This document shows positions 48,345 to 60,352 of a stretch of DNA of 64,000 bases, piece after piece. A model generated the notes under the pieces. The model saw only the letters and a program-made list of their open reading frames with translations. It was not told the DNA's origin and searched no databases. The position numbers and the translations under genes were made by a program. Numbering within the stretch: the first letter of the stretch is position 1; every line of letters begins with the position of its first letter. The stretch spans positions 626,001-690,000 of the forward strand of contig JAQFVV010000285.1 in NCBI GenBank assembly GCA_028023455.1, given 5' to 3'. The DNA is from Epiperipatus broadwayi. Lineage: Eukaryota; Onychophora; Udeonychophora; Euonychophora; Peripatidae.

Positions 48345-50385
48345 ATAGTAGAATAAACACAAGAAAGGAAGAACATATTTCGATAGTTAGAGAAAAATCC
48401 AATTCATCAGCCATTTATTCACACATTAAATTAACTAACCATAACATCAATTTTAATAAAACACATTCTGATAAAAATTGAAAATGATCAGAAACTGCTA
48501 AGGAAAGCTATAGAGATTTTTAAAAGGCTTAAGAGTATAAATAAAAAGTGCAAATTGAAGAAAATTAACAGTTTTTTGAAAAAGCTATTGGAGGATAAAA
48601 TATTTTTAAAACTTCTCAACCAATAAAATTTGAGATTGAGAAGAAAATAATAATAGAAACAATAACAATTTTAATAAAATCTTGCCACATACATTCTTAT
48701 GATTTGAGAAAGAGGCTTCGAGGAAAATACTTGTTATTGTGCGGAAATATCAGCTATTTAGATATTATATTTTTATTACAAGGAAGCACCCAGAAATGGG
48801 TAGAAGACTTCTATCAAGAATTATATAGTAATAAAGAACAAGTGCCTCCTATACCTATTATATCTTCCGAATTGCCCAGAATTTTGAATGAGGAAGTGAG
48901 ACATGCAATTAAATTTATGAAGAAAGGGAAGGCTCCAAGTAATGATGGAATTATAATTGATATATTAAAAGAAGCAGGTGAAAAAATAGAATTTTTTTTA
49001 GCAAAGTTATATACCAAATGTCTAAATGATAAAGATGTACCAGATGATTGGAAGAATGCAGTAATAATATTAATATTTAAAAAAGGTGATAAAGAAGATA
49101 TTAGAAATTACAGACCTATCAGTCTTTTATCAGTTTTATACAAAATGTTTACTAACATAATTACAACTCGTCTACAGAAAACACTGGATTTCCACCAACC
49201 AAGAGAACAAGCTGGATTTAAAAGTGGTTTTAGTACAGTAGATCATATCCAGGTACTGAGAGAAGTTATAGAAAGGACAAATGAATATGAATTACCATTA
49301 TGTTTTGGATTTGTAGGTTATGAAAAGGTATTTGATTCTATAAACATTTCTTCAGTGATTAAAGCATTGGATCATCATGGTATAGATCCAGGATATTGTC
49401 ATATTTAAAAGAATATTTATAAAAATGCAACAGCAACAATTAGATTACATAATGATACTGGGAATGTCAGCACTGAGAAGGGTGTAAGGCAGGGTGACTC
49501 CATATCTCCAAAACTTTTTACATCAGTGCTGCAAGAAGTATTTTGTGGATTAAAATGGGAAGCTAAAGGAGTGAAAGTAAATGGAGATTATTTAAGTCAT
49601 TTAAGTTTTACAGATGGTGTAGTTGTTTTTGCAAATAATGCTTTAGAGCTACAGGAAATGTTGCAGGAGTTATCAGAAGAAGGTAGGAAAGTAGGACTAA
49701 AGATAAATGTTAAAAAGACTAAAGTAATATTTAATAGATTTTCTCAAAATATGAAAATAAAGATTGATTATGATGAGTTAGAAGAAGTTAACAATTACAA
49801 ATACCTTGGTCAGATTATTAATACAGATGGAAATATAATGGATGAAATTAATCATAGAATTAAACTTGGTTGGAGTGCTTTTGGTAGAAATAACTTGATA
49901 CTAAAAGGAAATATGCCTATGTGTTTGAAAAGGAAGGTTTTTAGTGAATGTGTTTTGCCAGTTCCTACTTATGAATCTGAAACTTGGACACTTAATAGAG
50001 GAGTAATACAGAGACTTCAGACCATTCAAAGAAGTATGGAGAGATGCATGTTGGGAGTAACAAGAAGGGATCAAAAATGCAATGTATGGGTAAGAGAACA
50101 AACAGGCGTTACTGACCTCATTGAAAAAATTAAAAGACTGGAGTTGGACTGGACATATTGTTAGAAGAGATGATAATAGATGGACAATTGAAATTTTAAA
50201 TGGGATTCCAAAAAAAATGTAAAAGACCCAGAAAGAGACCACATGTGAGATGGATGGATGAAATAAGAAAGTGTGCAGGGGTGATGTGGAGAAGAGAAGC
50301 TAAAGATAGGAAAAGATGGATTGAACTTGGATAGACCTTCATCCTGCAGTGGATTGATAATGGTTGTTGATGATATATATATATT
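48345..50385 (+). pseudogene. RTE-BovB-like LINE, 5'-truncated, frameshifted
   Basis: Endonuclease-RT linker, RT and C-terminus of an RTE-type LINE. Linker trace RINTRKEE near 48.35 kb. RT in frame 1 (48704-49408): KKGKAPSNDGIIIDILKEAG, DWKNAVIILIFKKGDKED, NYRPISLLSVLYKMFTNII, REQAGFKSGFSTVDHIQVL, and FGFVGYEKVFDSI, where the catalytic Asp of DFEKAFDS is Gly. A frameshift at about 49410 leads to STEKGVRQGDSISPKLFTSV and LSFTDGVVVFANN, where FADD has become FTDG. Then LKINVKKTKV, YKYLGQIINTDGN, a second frameshift at about 50155 and the typical tail GHIVRRDDNRWTIEILNGIP, RWMDEIRKCAG, ILQWIDNG. It ends ttgatgatatatatat, a short 3' repeat usual for RTE. Dead polymerase. Confidence 0.9.
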
Positions 50386-50551
50386 GTAAGGAAATCAAGT
50401 CATACATCATGTGACTTAATTTAATGAGCTTGTATTACAAATGACAGTCAACAGCTAGAGACTGATCTGGGGATAGGGATAGTCATAAAAGCTTGTTAAG
50501 AGCAATTCACGATCATTATATAATATATTCAAACATATATAAATATATAAC
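50386..50551. other. Spacer
   Basis: Nothing recognised. Confidence 0.4.
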
Positions 50552-51330
50552 CATTAGAAACCAGTCAATACTTAGACAATCTCAATATAGATAACAATCA
50601 AAAATTTCAAACTGTTGTCAAGGCGACCTTCTTTTAGCAATAGAGGTGGAATCGACCTCCGTTAATGGTCTCATATGTTTGTAAAAACACTAAAGATTGC
50701 AACTTGACTACAGAGATTGAAATTATTGATTGGAAGAAGTTTAAATAAACCTCATTTACCAGGTAAAGATAACCTGTTCTGAATGCAGACTAATAAATAG
50801 TCAATTATAACTTTACAAATTGCAATTATAATTTTCAAATTGTACTCAAAAAAATAATAATAATAAATAATAAGTAAATATTTGAATACCAGGCATTCTT
50901 CACAAATTTGGAGCTTAATTGTAAGTATTAGGGATTTGAACTCAGATTTTTAAGCACCCATCAACTATTCACACTATCTCATACAACTGATACACATGAC
51001 CACACATATGTAGAAAAGATAAATAATCACTAATATACATATTTTGTGCTAAAACAGCACTCATCAGTTGGTCCAGATTATCATCTCCCCCACACATATA
51101 TAATCAGTGCTCAGTTTTATATTAAGATAACAAATCTTCATACTTTAATGAACAGGCTTCAATCTATTCCAATCTCCAACTTTTCAGTCATCCATATCAT
51201 TCAAATCCCTAATATTTTAAATAATAAGTATAATAATGCTGAAAGCTAAATGGGTTTATAAGTAACCATTAAAAACCAGTCAACACTTAGACAATCCCAA
51301 TATAGATAACAATCAAGAATTTCAAACTGT
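50552..51330. repeat. Direct repeats of ~72 bp flanking an FB copy
   Basis: accattagaaaccagtcaat ... caaactgttgtcaagg at 50552-50624 recurs at 51262-51333 with about four mismatches (agaaa/aaaaa, aatact/aacact, tctcaa/tcccaa, aaaaat/aagaat). The FB copy lies between them. Confidence 0.85.
50881..51235. mobile_element. FB family copy with short terminal inverted repeats
   Basis: attagggatttgaa at 50927-50940 is mirrored by ttcaaatccctaat at 51200-51213. The core has aactgatacacatgaccaca, cagcactcatcagttggtcc, atatataatcagtgctcag and ttttcagtcatccatatcat. The preceding accaggcattcttcacaaat and gagcttaattgtaagta are shared with the 58.1 and 58.6 kb copies. Confidence 0.85.
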
Positions 51331-51345
51331 TGTCAAGGAAATCTC

Positions 51346-51475
51346 CTAACTACTGGTTTATTATGTAAATAAAATGTTTTTAATCCAAAGCTCAAGACAA
51401 AACTTTTTTTAAAAAAAGTTTTGTCTTGTGCTTTAGATCAAGAGTATTTCATTTACTTACCAAACTAGTAGTTAG
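51346..51475. repeat. Near-perfect hairpin without loop
   Basis: The inner 36 bp (51393-51428) is an exact palindrome centred at 51410/51411, built from caagacaaaacttttttt and its reverse complement. Outer arms ctaactactggtttattatg and ...accaaactagtagttag pair with mismatches, giving about 65-bp arms. No coding. Confidence 0.9.
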
Positions 51476-51479
51476 AGTA

Positions 51480-52070
51480 TTAATCTCAATGTATTACATA
51501 ATATTAATGTCTTGGAATGTTTTTATTTTTATATATTAATGATCAAAACTGTTTCTTTTTCAGTGCACATTTAATTGTTGTTAAATACTATTCAAACAAA
51601 GCATTTGAATATAGTATAGAAAATATAATAACACAAATTATGGACGTTGGTTTTAAGTCATTGTATAGATGTTTTAGCCAAAACATATACATTCATAAGG
51701 TATTTTGAAAGCTTAAACCATAATCAATCATAAATTAATAGATACAACTATTTAATTTTCTAAGCAAAAGATCACAATTAAATACAATATTTCAACAGCT
51801 TTATAAAATTCAAATCATACAATATACAAGGTGTAAACAAATTCAATCTCTCACATTTTGGCATATTATAAACATGAGATTCAATCATGTGTACATAGTG
51901 ATGAGAAATTTCTTTTACTGTAGTAATTAATTAAGATCTTTTAATATAAATAGAGACAGTACATCTATTTATATAAGACGCCAAGATTTCACAGATATTT
52001 AAAAATCCAGCATACTTAACAAAAATATGTTTTACACATATATATCTTTTTAAATTGAAAACCATGTATA
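51480..52070. other. AT-rich spacer
   Basis: Nothing recognised. Confidence 0.5.
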
Positions 52071-52074
52071 TAAT

Positions 52075-52860
52075 AAAATTATAATGACTATAATGGTAAT
52101 AATATATTATAAAAAGTATTACAGTTATCAGAAGAACTTTCAGTTCATCACTTAACCTTCTTCAACTGTCACTTTAATAAAAATATTGCAGAAATGTCAT
52201 CAATTCATATTCCACGAATCCCAATTTTTAACATTAGCAGATTGTTAATATATTATAGACAATCTATTTCTATTTGTGAAACTTGCTTCCTTAATTTTTT
52301 TTATTATGGTTTCTCTCCTCATGATGAATCGTAATATTTTGAAGATCAAAATTAAAGGTAAACCTACATGTTTTTTTCATGATTAAAGAAAATGAAAGCC
52401 ATTACTAAATTTGTATTACTTTTAGCTTTTATATATTTATGTAACAATTGATGCTCTTTTAATCTTTTATCCAGATTGCATCTTGATTCTTCTATGTAAA
52501 AGCCATGCATTCACAAAAAATTTGATAAATCACACTATTTTTTTTTTGATTAAAATGTATGATATTTTCAGAATCATTCACCACTCTATTAAGATTAGAT
52601 CTTGAAAATGTTAAGATTCTTTATGAAAAAAATGTAATAAAATAAAAATAAAAATAGAATGTCTATGATTAATCGACAATTTGCTGATATTAAAATTTGA
52701 GAATCATGGGACATGACTTGATAATATCTACTTTTATTATAGTTGAATTGAAATGACAATTTAAGAAAGTTAAGTGATTAACTGAAAGTACTTCTGTGGA
52801 TTATAATATTCATTATAATATATTATTACCATTATAGTTATTTATATTATAATACTTATT
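52075..52860. repeat. Old fold-back repeat with long diverged arms
   Basis: actataatggtaataatata at 52087 is mirrored by tatattattaccattatagt at about 52818; farther in, gaactttcagttcatcactt at 52134 pairs with aagtgattaactgaaagtac at about 52771; then aactgtcactttaataaaaa with a diverged partner at about 52730, and tagacaatctatttctattt with aaatagaatgtctatgatta at about 52654. Arms are 250 bp or more with clear divergence, so the element is old. No ORF. Confidence 0.7.
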
Positions 52861-55800
52861 AAATAATGGACATTTTATTATATATATATTGTAACCTTAT
52901 ATTTAGTCCAGAAGCTATTAAATATAATAGATCGTATTTAAACTTGTTTTGCCTCAAATAAATATTATCCTTTAATAAACAAACTTTATTATTTCTAAGC
53001 TATGTAAAATTTTAACTATGCACTCTAAAGTATTAATAAATATCTTTGTTAAATATATTTGAATAATAATCACTAAATGAATATCAATTAATTGATTTAG
53101 TACTTGTTAAAGTCAGAATTTGATAAGTTAAATTTGGATAAAAGTTAGTTTAAAATAAGCTATGTTTTGAATGAATTGTAGTGGATAAAATTTTTGTTTG
53201 GCTATTTGTCAAAATATTATTTATTAATATGTCCTAAAATGCAATTAAAATAATGGTTACTGGTCATCATTTAATTCTTGTAATGTATATTTTAAATTGG
53301 AATTTAATATGTTAAGCTTAGGTAAGACTAGTTTGAAATAGGTTTTATCTTAGAATTTCAGCAAGTAATTTTAATGTTGTTGTCTTTTAAAATATTAATT
53401 ATTAATCTGCAATAAATTTCCTAGTTTCCTTAATCATATCCAGTATACATGTGTTTATATATATATATAATCAATAGATGGCGTTTTACCAAAAACACCA
53501 TCAAATCGTATATATATATGGGTATATGTGTTAAAAGAGGAAAATTTTAAAAGGATTGTTTAAAAGAGTTAATCATTTTTAAAAATAATATATTTTATAA
53601 ATGATATTTTAATATTAAATAATTTAATGATAATCTCTTGAGAATTCTTAAAATATAAAAAATTAAGTAAAGATATTGTTTTAAATTAAGCAAATAATTT
53701 TTATTTAATAATTAAATAAAATTAATAAAATTAATTACATTTTAATTAACTGTCTAGTCATAATGTTAAATCTATTCTTAGACATCTTAATCAATAAAAG
53801 GTTAAGGTTGAATTTATTTTATGCAACTGTCTTTATAGAAAGTTAAAGATGCACTAACTTCTAAAACTCCACCCCAATATCAATATCTGCTTGATTCACT
53901 AATACAATGTGGTAAACTCTGCAGTGTTTTGTCGATACACACACACATTTAACAAGATAAAAACCTTTAAAAGTAAATTACTTATTATTCATGTTTTTCA
54001 CCTTATTAACTTTTCAACTTATTTGTTCAATTTACTTTTAACTACTTTATTATTTCATTTGTTAAATAATGTTTTGCTAGAAGCTTCTAAAGTCACTTAA
54101 GCAAACCTGTTGGTCTGTACATGCTCACCTGCCCATAAATAATGTCTCATCAGAAAATACAAATAGGTGTGTTGTTATGAAGGATATTCCAGTGTATTAT
54201 AAATATAAAAATTTACTGGAACCCATTAAGCAGGAAAGTTATACATATGCTTACTTTACCATATCTATAGACTTTTAGCTAATTCTGAACTTTTGTCATA
54301 AAACTATTTTATTAACACTTCATTATTTAAAGCTTTAATTAGTTTTCTAAGCTAATTACCAACATAAATGATATTGACTTTTATATTCTACTAAATGTCT
54401 TAATTTAGAATAAAAGTAATTTGTTTGTGGATAAATTAATGACTGAAATACATTTATTATTATTATACCAGAAACTATTTCTGAAAATTATTATATTTTC
54501 AATTAACAAAATAAATGCAATAATGAGTTATTTAAAAATTATCTTGAATTTAAAGAATAAAATAAAATATAGACTTTTTAAATTTCTATATCTAAATACA
54601 ATAAAGGAAGAGGTTGTCTGGTTGATTTTTTTAATATTTTGGAAAAGACATTACATATCTGTATTACCTCCAATACAAATAAGATAACATCTCAGCATTG
54701 TAATAATTCATTTATTTATTTATTGAAAGTATATTTTATTGTTCTGCAAAAAGAAAGAAATAATTTCAATTTGCTTCTTTTCTAAAAATATTGTCAAAAT
54801 ACATAACTTTTATTACTAAATTGTTTATTACCTGTTTATTTGTCATTTCACTGTACCTGCTGCTCTTTTCCATTTAAAAATTACAATTGTGGACAATGTT
54901 TTTCAAGAAACTCCTGCTCTGAAATGTTTGTTCGTTAAAGTTTTTCATCTATATTAATAAAAAGTGTGCTATATTTTACTGAATAAAACAACAGAAGGAT
55001 CCATAAGTTAAAAAGTTTATTTTCATTTTAATTAAATGAAAAAACTGTCAACCCTCAATTTATTTAAACGGGTAAAACAAGTGTAACGTAAATTTATTGG
55101 TTTATAAAATTGATATATGTTTATTGTTATTTTATTATCATAATTATAATATTTATGTATTTTTAATTTTTATTTTATATAGTGGTGTATCATATAAGAC
55201 ATATTTATAATAATATACATGTTACAAAGGGATTTGGTAAGAATAAATTTTCAGGTAAAATTTTTTTCAATTATAAATTATTAAGATTTCTCGGATTAAT
55301 AAAAGTATATTACTGTGCACAGAGAAAAACAGCATTTCTATTTTTGATAGGTGTATGAGTGGACTGTTTTGGAATTTGGTGAGATAGCTTTTAAAATTCT
55401 TAATATTTGATATTTCAATGCCATTATAATGTGTTGGTTTGCATATATTTTAGGTCAAGTATGTGTGTTATTATGCATATGGATGTGTGTGTGTTATCTT
55501 TCTATTTATTATTAAAAATTCATGCCTTGTTGTGGTGACAGGTATTAATTTCGGCATTTAGGTGGATGGTTTCCAGTACTAGTGTAATCGTTAAGCCCCT
55601 TCATAAGAGAGGGAGAGAGAATGTGGTTTTTTTGCTTTGGCACTACCAGGACAAGTAATGGGGTGTTATATATGTATTTATTACCATCTCTTTGTCTTTA
55701 GCTTTTTATTAATTGTGTGTATTTTAGTATGTGAGAACATACATATCTATGCAAGGCACAATTATGCAATTGGTTCACTTAAGCTCTACTACAAGTTATT

Positions 55801-56862
55801 TTAGAGATTTAGTTCGTTGTTAATATTGGGCTCTTTTATTATTCCACCCCTTATATGCATTAATACATTTACATCTATATAAATATTTTTATGTTATATC
55901 CAGCTGTCTTTGCTATGTCATTAGAGTTATTCTTCCACATGGATTTTTAAACATTGCTGATATTGTAATTTTAATATCATCTTTAGTGGCCTGTTAAAGA
56001 CATATATATATATCTGATATTTTGTGTAGTAATTTCTAGATAGTCAGTATCTTAAATAAAAGAATGAGAACTTCTTAAATGTAATGTAAATGTCATAATT
56101 ATAATTTTACAGGGATTTACTCAAAAGGGGATATATTTTATTTTAAACTAGACAAATGTTTATTTCAGTAGTAAATTGTAATATTAAATTTACTGCCTCT
56201 TGTACATTTTTTATTGTATTAAAATATTGTTATATTGTAAATAAATATTTTATTATTCCTTAATGTGTTCGTTCCATCATCACATCCATTTACCCAGAAA
56301 ATCTAATTTATTAAAGTCGTATTAAACATTATTTGTACATGAAGTACATTTCAAGTTACATTAAACTTGCTTATTCACTTTTTTATCATTTATTTAACAT
56401 GTGCATTATTTTACATTAAACATTATGTTGATTTATCTTTATTACAAGTGTTCTTAATGATGTAGTGAATAACGTAAAAGTACTCTTTCAACCTGCTGCA
56501 TGATTTTATTTTTTATTGCTTGGTAAAAGATCATACATGGTGATATTAGAATAAGATGTGTCTATAGGTTTTATAAAGATAAATATTCATATAAGAAGAA
56601 TTTTAAATATTTGAAGAGTATTTTATTGCTAGCCAGATGGCTATCTAAAGTATTCAGATAATTTTACATTTTCATTTTTTCCTTCCTTCTAGAAGATAAG
56701 ATATAAGATTACAGGACTGGAAGAAAAAATTAAATGGTTATCACTTTAATATTGTTCATGTGTTTAGTAAAATAATTATTTCTTGTAACAAGCACTAACA
56801 TAAGCCCAGAGATATAGATACAATAAGATCCTAGTATGTAGATTTAATTTAATAAAAATTTC
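52861..56862. other. AT-rich intergenic stretch
   Basis: Mostly featureless A/T. At 53455-53500 a (TA)n run is followed by atcaatagatggcgttttac, resembling the sequence after the (TA)n at 16.09 kb. Frames at 53909-54100 and 54421-54687 are low-complexity without motifs. A slightly richer block at 55.5-55.7 kb (gaattaatttcggcattta-like, gggagagagaatg) is unidentified. Confidence 0.4.
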
Positions 56863-56958
56863 AGATTTCAATAAGAACCTTAGATAAGATTTCAATAAGA
56901 ACCTTAGATAAGATTTTAATAAGAACCTTAGGTAAGATTTTAATAATAACCTGAGATT
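56863..56958. repeat. 24-bp minisatellite, four units
   Basis: Units agatttcaataagaacctta start at 56863, 56887, 56911 and 56935, each extended by gata/ggta; later units have ttttaat for tttcaat. Confidence 0.95.
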
Positions 56959-58005
56959 TTATTATTTGTGTTTATATTATATTATATTTGTCTATAAGAG
57001 GATTCATACTCTGTGGTCTGTAAAAATCCATATTTATTAGGGTATCAGCCAGTGTGATCCCTTTTCATCCTCTGTTTGACAGTTCCAATTGAATTAGTAG
57101 ATTTTGGCAACCCATGTTATGGCTATTATAAGATCACATCACTCATACACAACTACAGACATGACAAGCTAGAGAGAGATAAAACCATCATTTTCTGGTT
57201 GTTGCAAGCAAGTCTATAGACAAATGACTTAATAGTTAAGTTATATTTTGATTATTAATATTACAAGGAGCTATACTTTGCTAAACAATTATTATAATAA
57301 ATTCTAAGATATATGCTAAAACTGACTGTTCTAACCAAATAGTTTATGAAATTCCAAAAGTATTTAATCACCCATATTGCTGTAACAAATAAAAACAAAT
57401 AAATAAACCCAAGATCACTTGATAAATAATGTTTGAATAGATCCAAATATTGTGCATGGTGAGATATTTGCCCGTTTCATTATTTGTATTTGTTTGGTTC
57501 AGGTGGTAACTTCTTAACATAAAATATTACTTAAATATATTTGGAGCTAAGACATCTTTAATGCAGTACTATAATGTACAAAATCTTGCTACAATAATAA
57601 CTACTTATTATGCCAATAAAAGTAAAATCTACTCTTGCCTGCAGACTAAATTAAATGTAGGAAGTTAATCCAGACAATGTCAACTGAAATTCAATTTGTA
57701 GTAGATGTTATCAATGCCTAATATACATTCCCAGGACAAAGCTTTATTAGAAATTGTTAACATATATAAATTGAATATCATTTTCAGAATTGTGATTGTC
57801 TAGATTAGTTTCCTATATAACAACTCAACTGTAGACAAGAGTGAAATCCATTCTTGTTAGCATAAAAAATAGTCATCAGTGTTTTGAGATTGTATTTTAT
57901 TTAGATACAATATATGAAAATATTTTGCTCCGAATAGTTTATATATGTATACAGACACATTATTTTTGATTTATAATTATTTAATTTTAAATCAATGACT
58001 TTTAA
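56959..58005. other. AT-rich spacer
   Basis: Nothing recognised; a 61-codon minus-strand hydrophobic frame (57261-57446) is not supported as a gene. Confidence 0.45.
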
Positions 58006-58107
58006 TGTGGTGGTGGTCGAGTAGTCAGCACAACTGTTTTAAAAGCAGTTGTCCCGAGTTTGCAGGTTCGCTTCCCGGCCGATGCTTTGACCCATAAAAA
58101 AAAAAAT
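58006..58107 (+). mobile_element. tRNA-derived SINE-like unit, plus strand
   Basis: A-box-like ggtggtcgagtagtcagcac at 58011-58030, a stem caactg/cagttg around an anticodon-loop-like segment, B-box-like gcaggttcgcttccc at about 58062-58076, then gatgctttgacccat and an A run. A complete head plus tail of the family. The 5' and 3' ends do not form a tRNA acceptor stem, so it is not called as a tRNA gene. Confidence 0.7.
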
Positions 58108-58139
58108 CAGGAAATGTTGAATTAATCATTTTCTATATA

Positions 58140-58945
58140 AATATTTGAAACCAGGCACTCTTCACAAACCTGGGAGCTTAATTGTAAGTATAGAGGATTT
58201 GAACTCAGATTTTCAAGCACCCTTCAACTATCCACACTATCTCATACAACTGATACACATGACCACACACATGTAGAAAAGATTAATAATCACCAATATA
58301 CGTATTTCCTGCTAAAACAGCACTCATCAGTTAGTCCAGACTATCATCTCTCACACATATATATAATCAATGCTCAGTTTATATTAAGATAGCAAATCTT
58401 CATACTTTAATGGACAGGCTTCAATCCACTGCAACCTCCAACTTTTCAGCCATCCATATCATTGAAAATCTGATGATGAAAACTCAAATCCCATGCTGAT
58501 GCTAATATTATTGTCATGCCCATGTTGGCCTGAAGTCACTCTGACCCCTCATGTATAGGATAGCATCCATTAAATACATATAAGAGAGTTGGACAGGATA
58601 CAAGCTTAATATGTAAATATTTGAAACCAGGCACTCTTCACAAACCTGGGAGCTTAATTTTAAGTATAGAGGATTTGAACTCAGATTTTCAAGCACTTTT
58701 CAACTATCCACACTATCTCATACAACTGATACCCATGACCACACACATGTAGAAAAGATTAATAATCACCAATATACGTAGAAAAAAAAGATTAATAATC
58801 ACCAATATACGTATATTGGTATATTGGTGTATATTGGTGATTATTAATCTTTTCTACATGTGTGTGGTCATGTGTATCAGTTGTATGAGATAGTGTGGAT
58901 AGTTGAAGGGTGCTTGAAAATCTGAGTTCATATCATTTTCTATAT
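58140..58945. mobile_element. FB family cluster: direct copy plus palindrome
   Basis: First copy 58140-58600 with accaggcactcttcacaaac, gaggatttgaactcagattt, aacagcactcatcagttagt and attgtcatgcccatgttgg. At about 58618 the same start recurs (accaggcactcttcacaaac), and from 58673 to about 58945 the sequence is a palindrome: gatttgaactcagattttca ... tgaaaatctgagttcatatc. The centre holds repeats of aatcaccaatatacgta and tattggtgt. No coding capacity. Confidence 0.9.
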
Positions 58946-59718
58946 ATAAAGAAAAGTTTTTTTTTTTTTCATTATTGGTAATAGCTGTGATTATATATTC
59001 ATAATAATAATAATATCAAAAGCAATAAATATAGAACATACAGTTTATTTAGTTATTAAAATAACTTGTCATTTATTATTTTATGACGGCCAGATAATTT
59101 CTAGGCAGAATCACAACGGTTTCTTAACGAAGAACTATATCTTCAGGAAAACCATGATTAGAAACAAATCAAACATATTTAATTCAAATAACAAAAGTGT
59201 TTTAATTTAAAATCAGAGTCGTGAAAGTAAACAGAAAAAAATGCAAAAAAATAAATCATGAAATTAATAAAGTAATCAAATCGTTTTTTGGTAGTCGGCA
59301 GATCATGTAATGTTGATCGCCAGCACTGACAGATCTGAATAATCCACGGATCTTTACATTTCTGATATTTTACTCTAGCACCGAACTAAATCCTAAATCC
59401 GGCGGGGATATAAAATGAATACAAAATTAATTAATACATCCATATGAGTCGAAAGTGACACCAAAAAATAAATATTTATATATAATGAAAGTATTGTAAA
59501 TCTAAATCTATACATTAATGTTAGCATAGTAATTCAAATAAATTTAATTTTTTAAAGCAAACTTTTTTCTTCTTCAATATTTTAGGGAAAATATTTAAAT
59601 TGTTTTTATCACTTTAAAACATCCACTTTCTATTTTAATACAAGAAACGTTAGCATGTCGCAATTTGTCAAATTTTTAATTAAAAAATGATAAATTCGTG
59701 TTTTTAAAAAAAAGAAAA
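58946..59718. other. AT-rich spacer with a richer block at 59.08-59.41 kb
   Basis: The block includes gacggccagataatttctag and aatccggcggggatataaaa and is clearly richer in G+C than its flanks, but neither strand gives a convincing ORF or known repeat. Confidence 0.3.
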
Positions 59719-59802
59719 TCAAAGGAAGCGTGCATTCTTCCATAGTGTTACTCTTGGAGGGTTATTATTATTATTTTCCCTGTCCGAGCATTTGTTCCCA
59801 TT
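59719..59802 (-). CDS. Possible terminal exon, minus strand (28 codons with stop)
   Basis: A strong 3' splice-site-like tract (ttttttgttttctttcag) ends just before 59802. The next 84 nt are open on the minus strand in phase 0, reading NGNKCSDRENNNNNPPRV then TLWKNARFL and TGA at 59719-59721. The sequence is richer in G+C than the surrounding DNA. I do not recognise a family. Upstream exons would lie to the right; none could be identified in the window. An accidental acceptor is a real alternative. Confidence 0.2.
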   Translation of the reverse strand, partial: NGNKCSDRENNNNNPPRVTLWKNARFL

Positions 59803-60261
59803 CTGAAAGAAAACAAAAAATCAAAGGTAAAATATTGAAACAGTAACTTTTAAAACATATAGTTATTTATTTTTTAAAGTAGTTATTTATTTAAAATTTG
59901 GTTCACTCTATTATATGTGTACAACCTTATGTAACTATTGAAATAAGTAAAATACATCTATTATTAGAGCGAATTTGTAACTTATGAATACAAAATGTTT
60001 AGATAAGTTGTCATCTATATTATTTTGCCAAGATAATTCTACATTAAAAAGTAACAAACATTTAATTTATTTTCGTAGTCTGCAATATATATATATAAAG
60101 TAGTAAATACTTATCACTGAAGGTTATTTAATCAAATTATACACTAAATCAAATATATCCTTTACAGATTAGTTATAGGATTAATTATAAAACAATAAAG
60201 CATTAACAGTGATAATAAATATTACTAATAATCTTCACCATACGCTGAAGTACTTTTAATT
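59803..60261. other. AT-rich spacer
   Basis: Nothing recognised beyond (TA)n near 60087-60100. Confidence 0.45.
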
Positions 60262-60352
60262 ATTTTTTTTCCATATGTCAAAGCATCGGTCGGGAAGCGA
60301 ACCCGCGACAACTGTTTGTAAGGCAGCTGTGCTGACCACTCGGCCACCAACG
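60262..60352 (-). mobile_element. tRNA-derived SINE-like unit, minus strand
   Basis: Minus-strand reading has gttggtggccgagtggtcag (the cleanest A-box region of the four copies), cagctgccttacaaacagtt, the B-box-like gcgggttcgcttcccgacc, and tail gatgctttgacatatgg plus A run. It agrees with the 3.6 and 58.0 kb copies in order and spacing. Confidence 0.7.

Noticed and set aside
48814-50242. Minus-strand frames opposite the RTE-like element
   Set aside because: Antisense shadows of a clear plus-strand RT.
56863-56958. CRISPR-like short repeat
   Set aside because: Adjacent 24-bp units with no spacers; a minisatellite.
58006-58090. Functional tRNA gene
   Set aside because: Both boxes present, but ends do not pair and the unit is repeated with a common A-rich tail, fitting a SINE.
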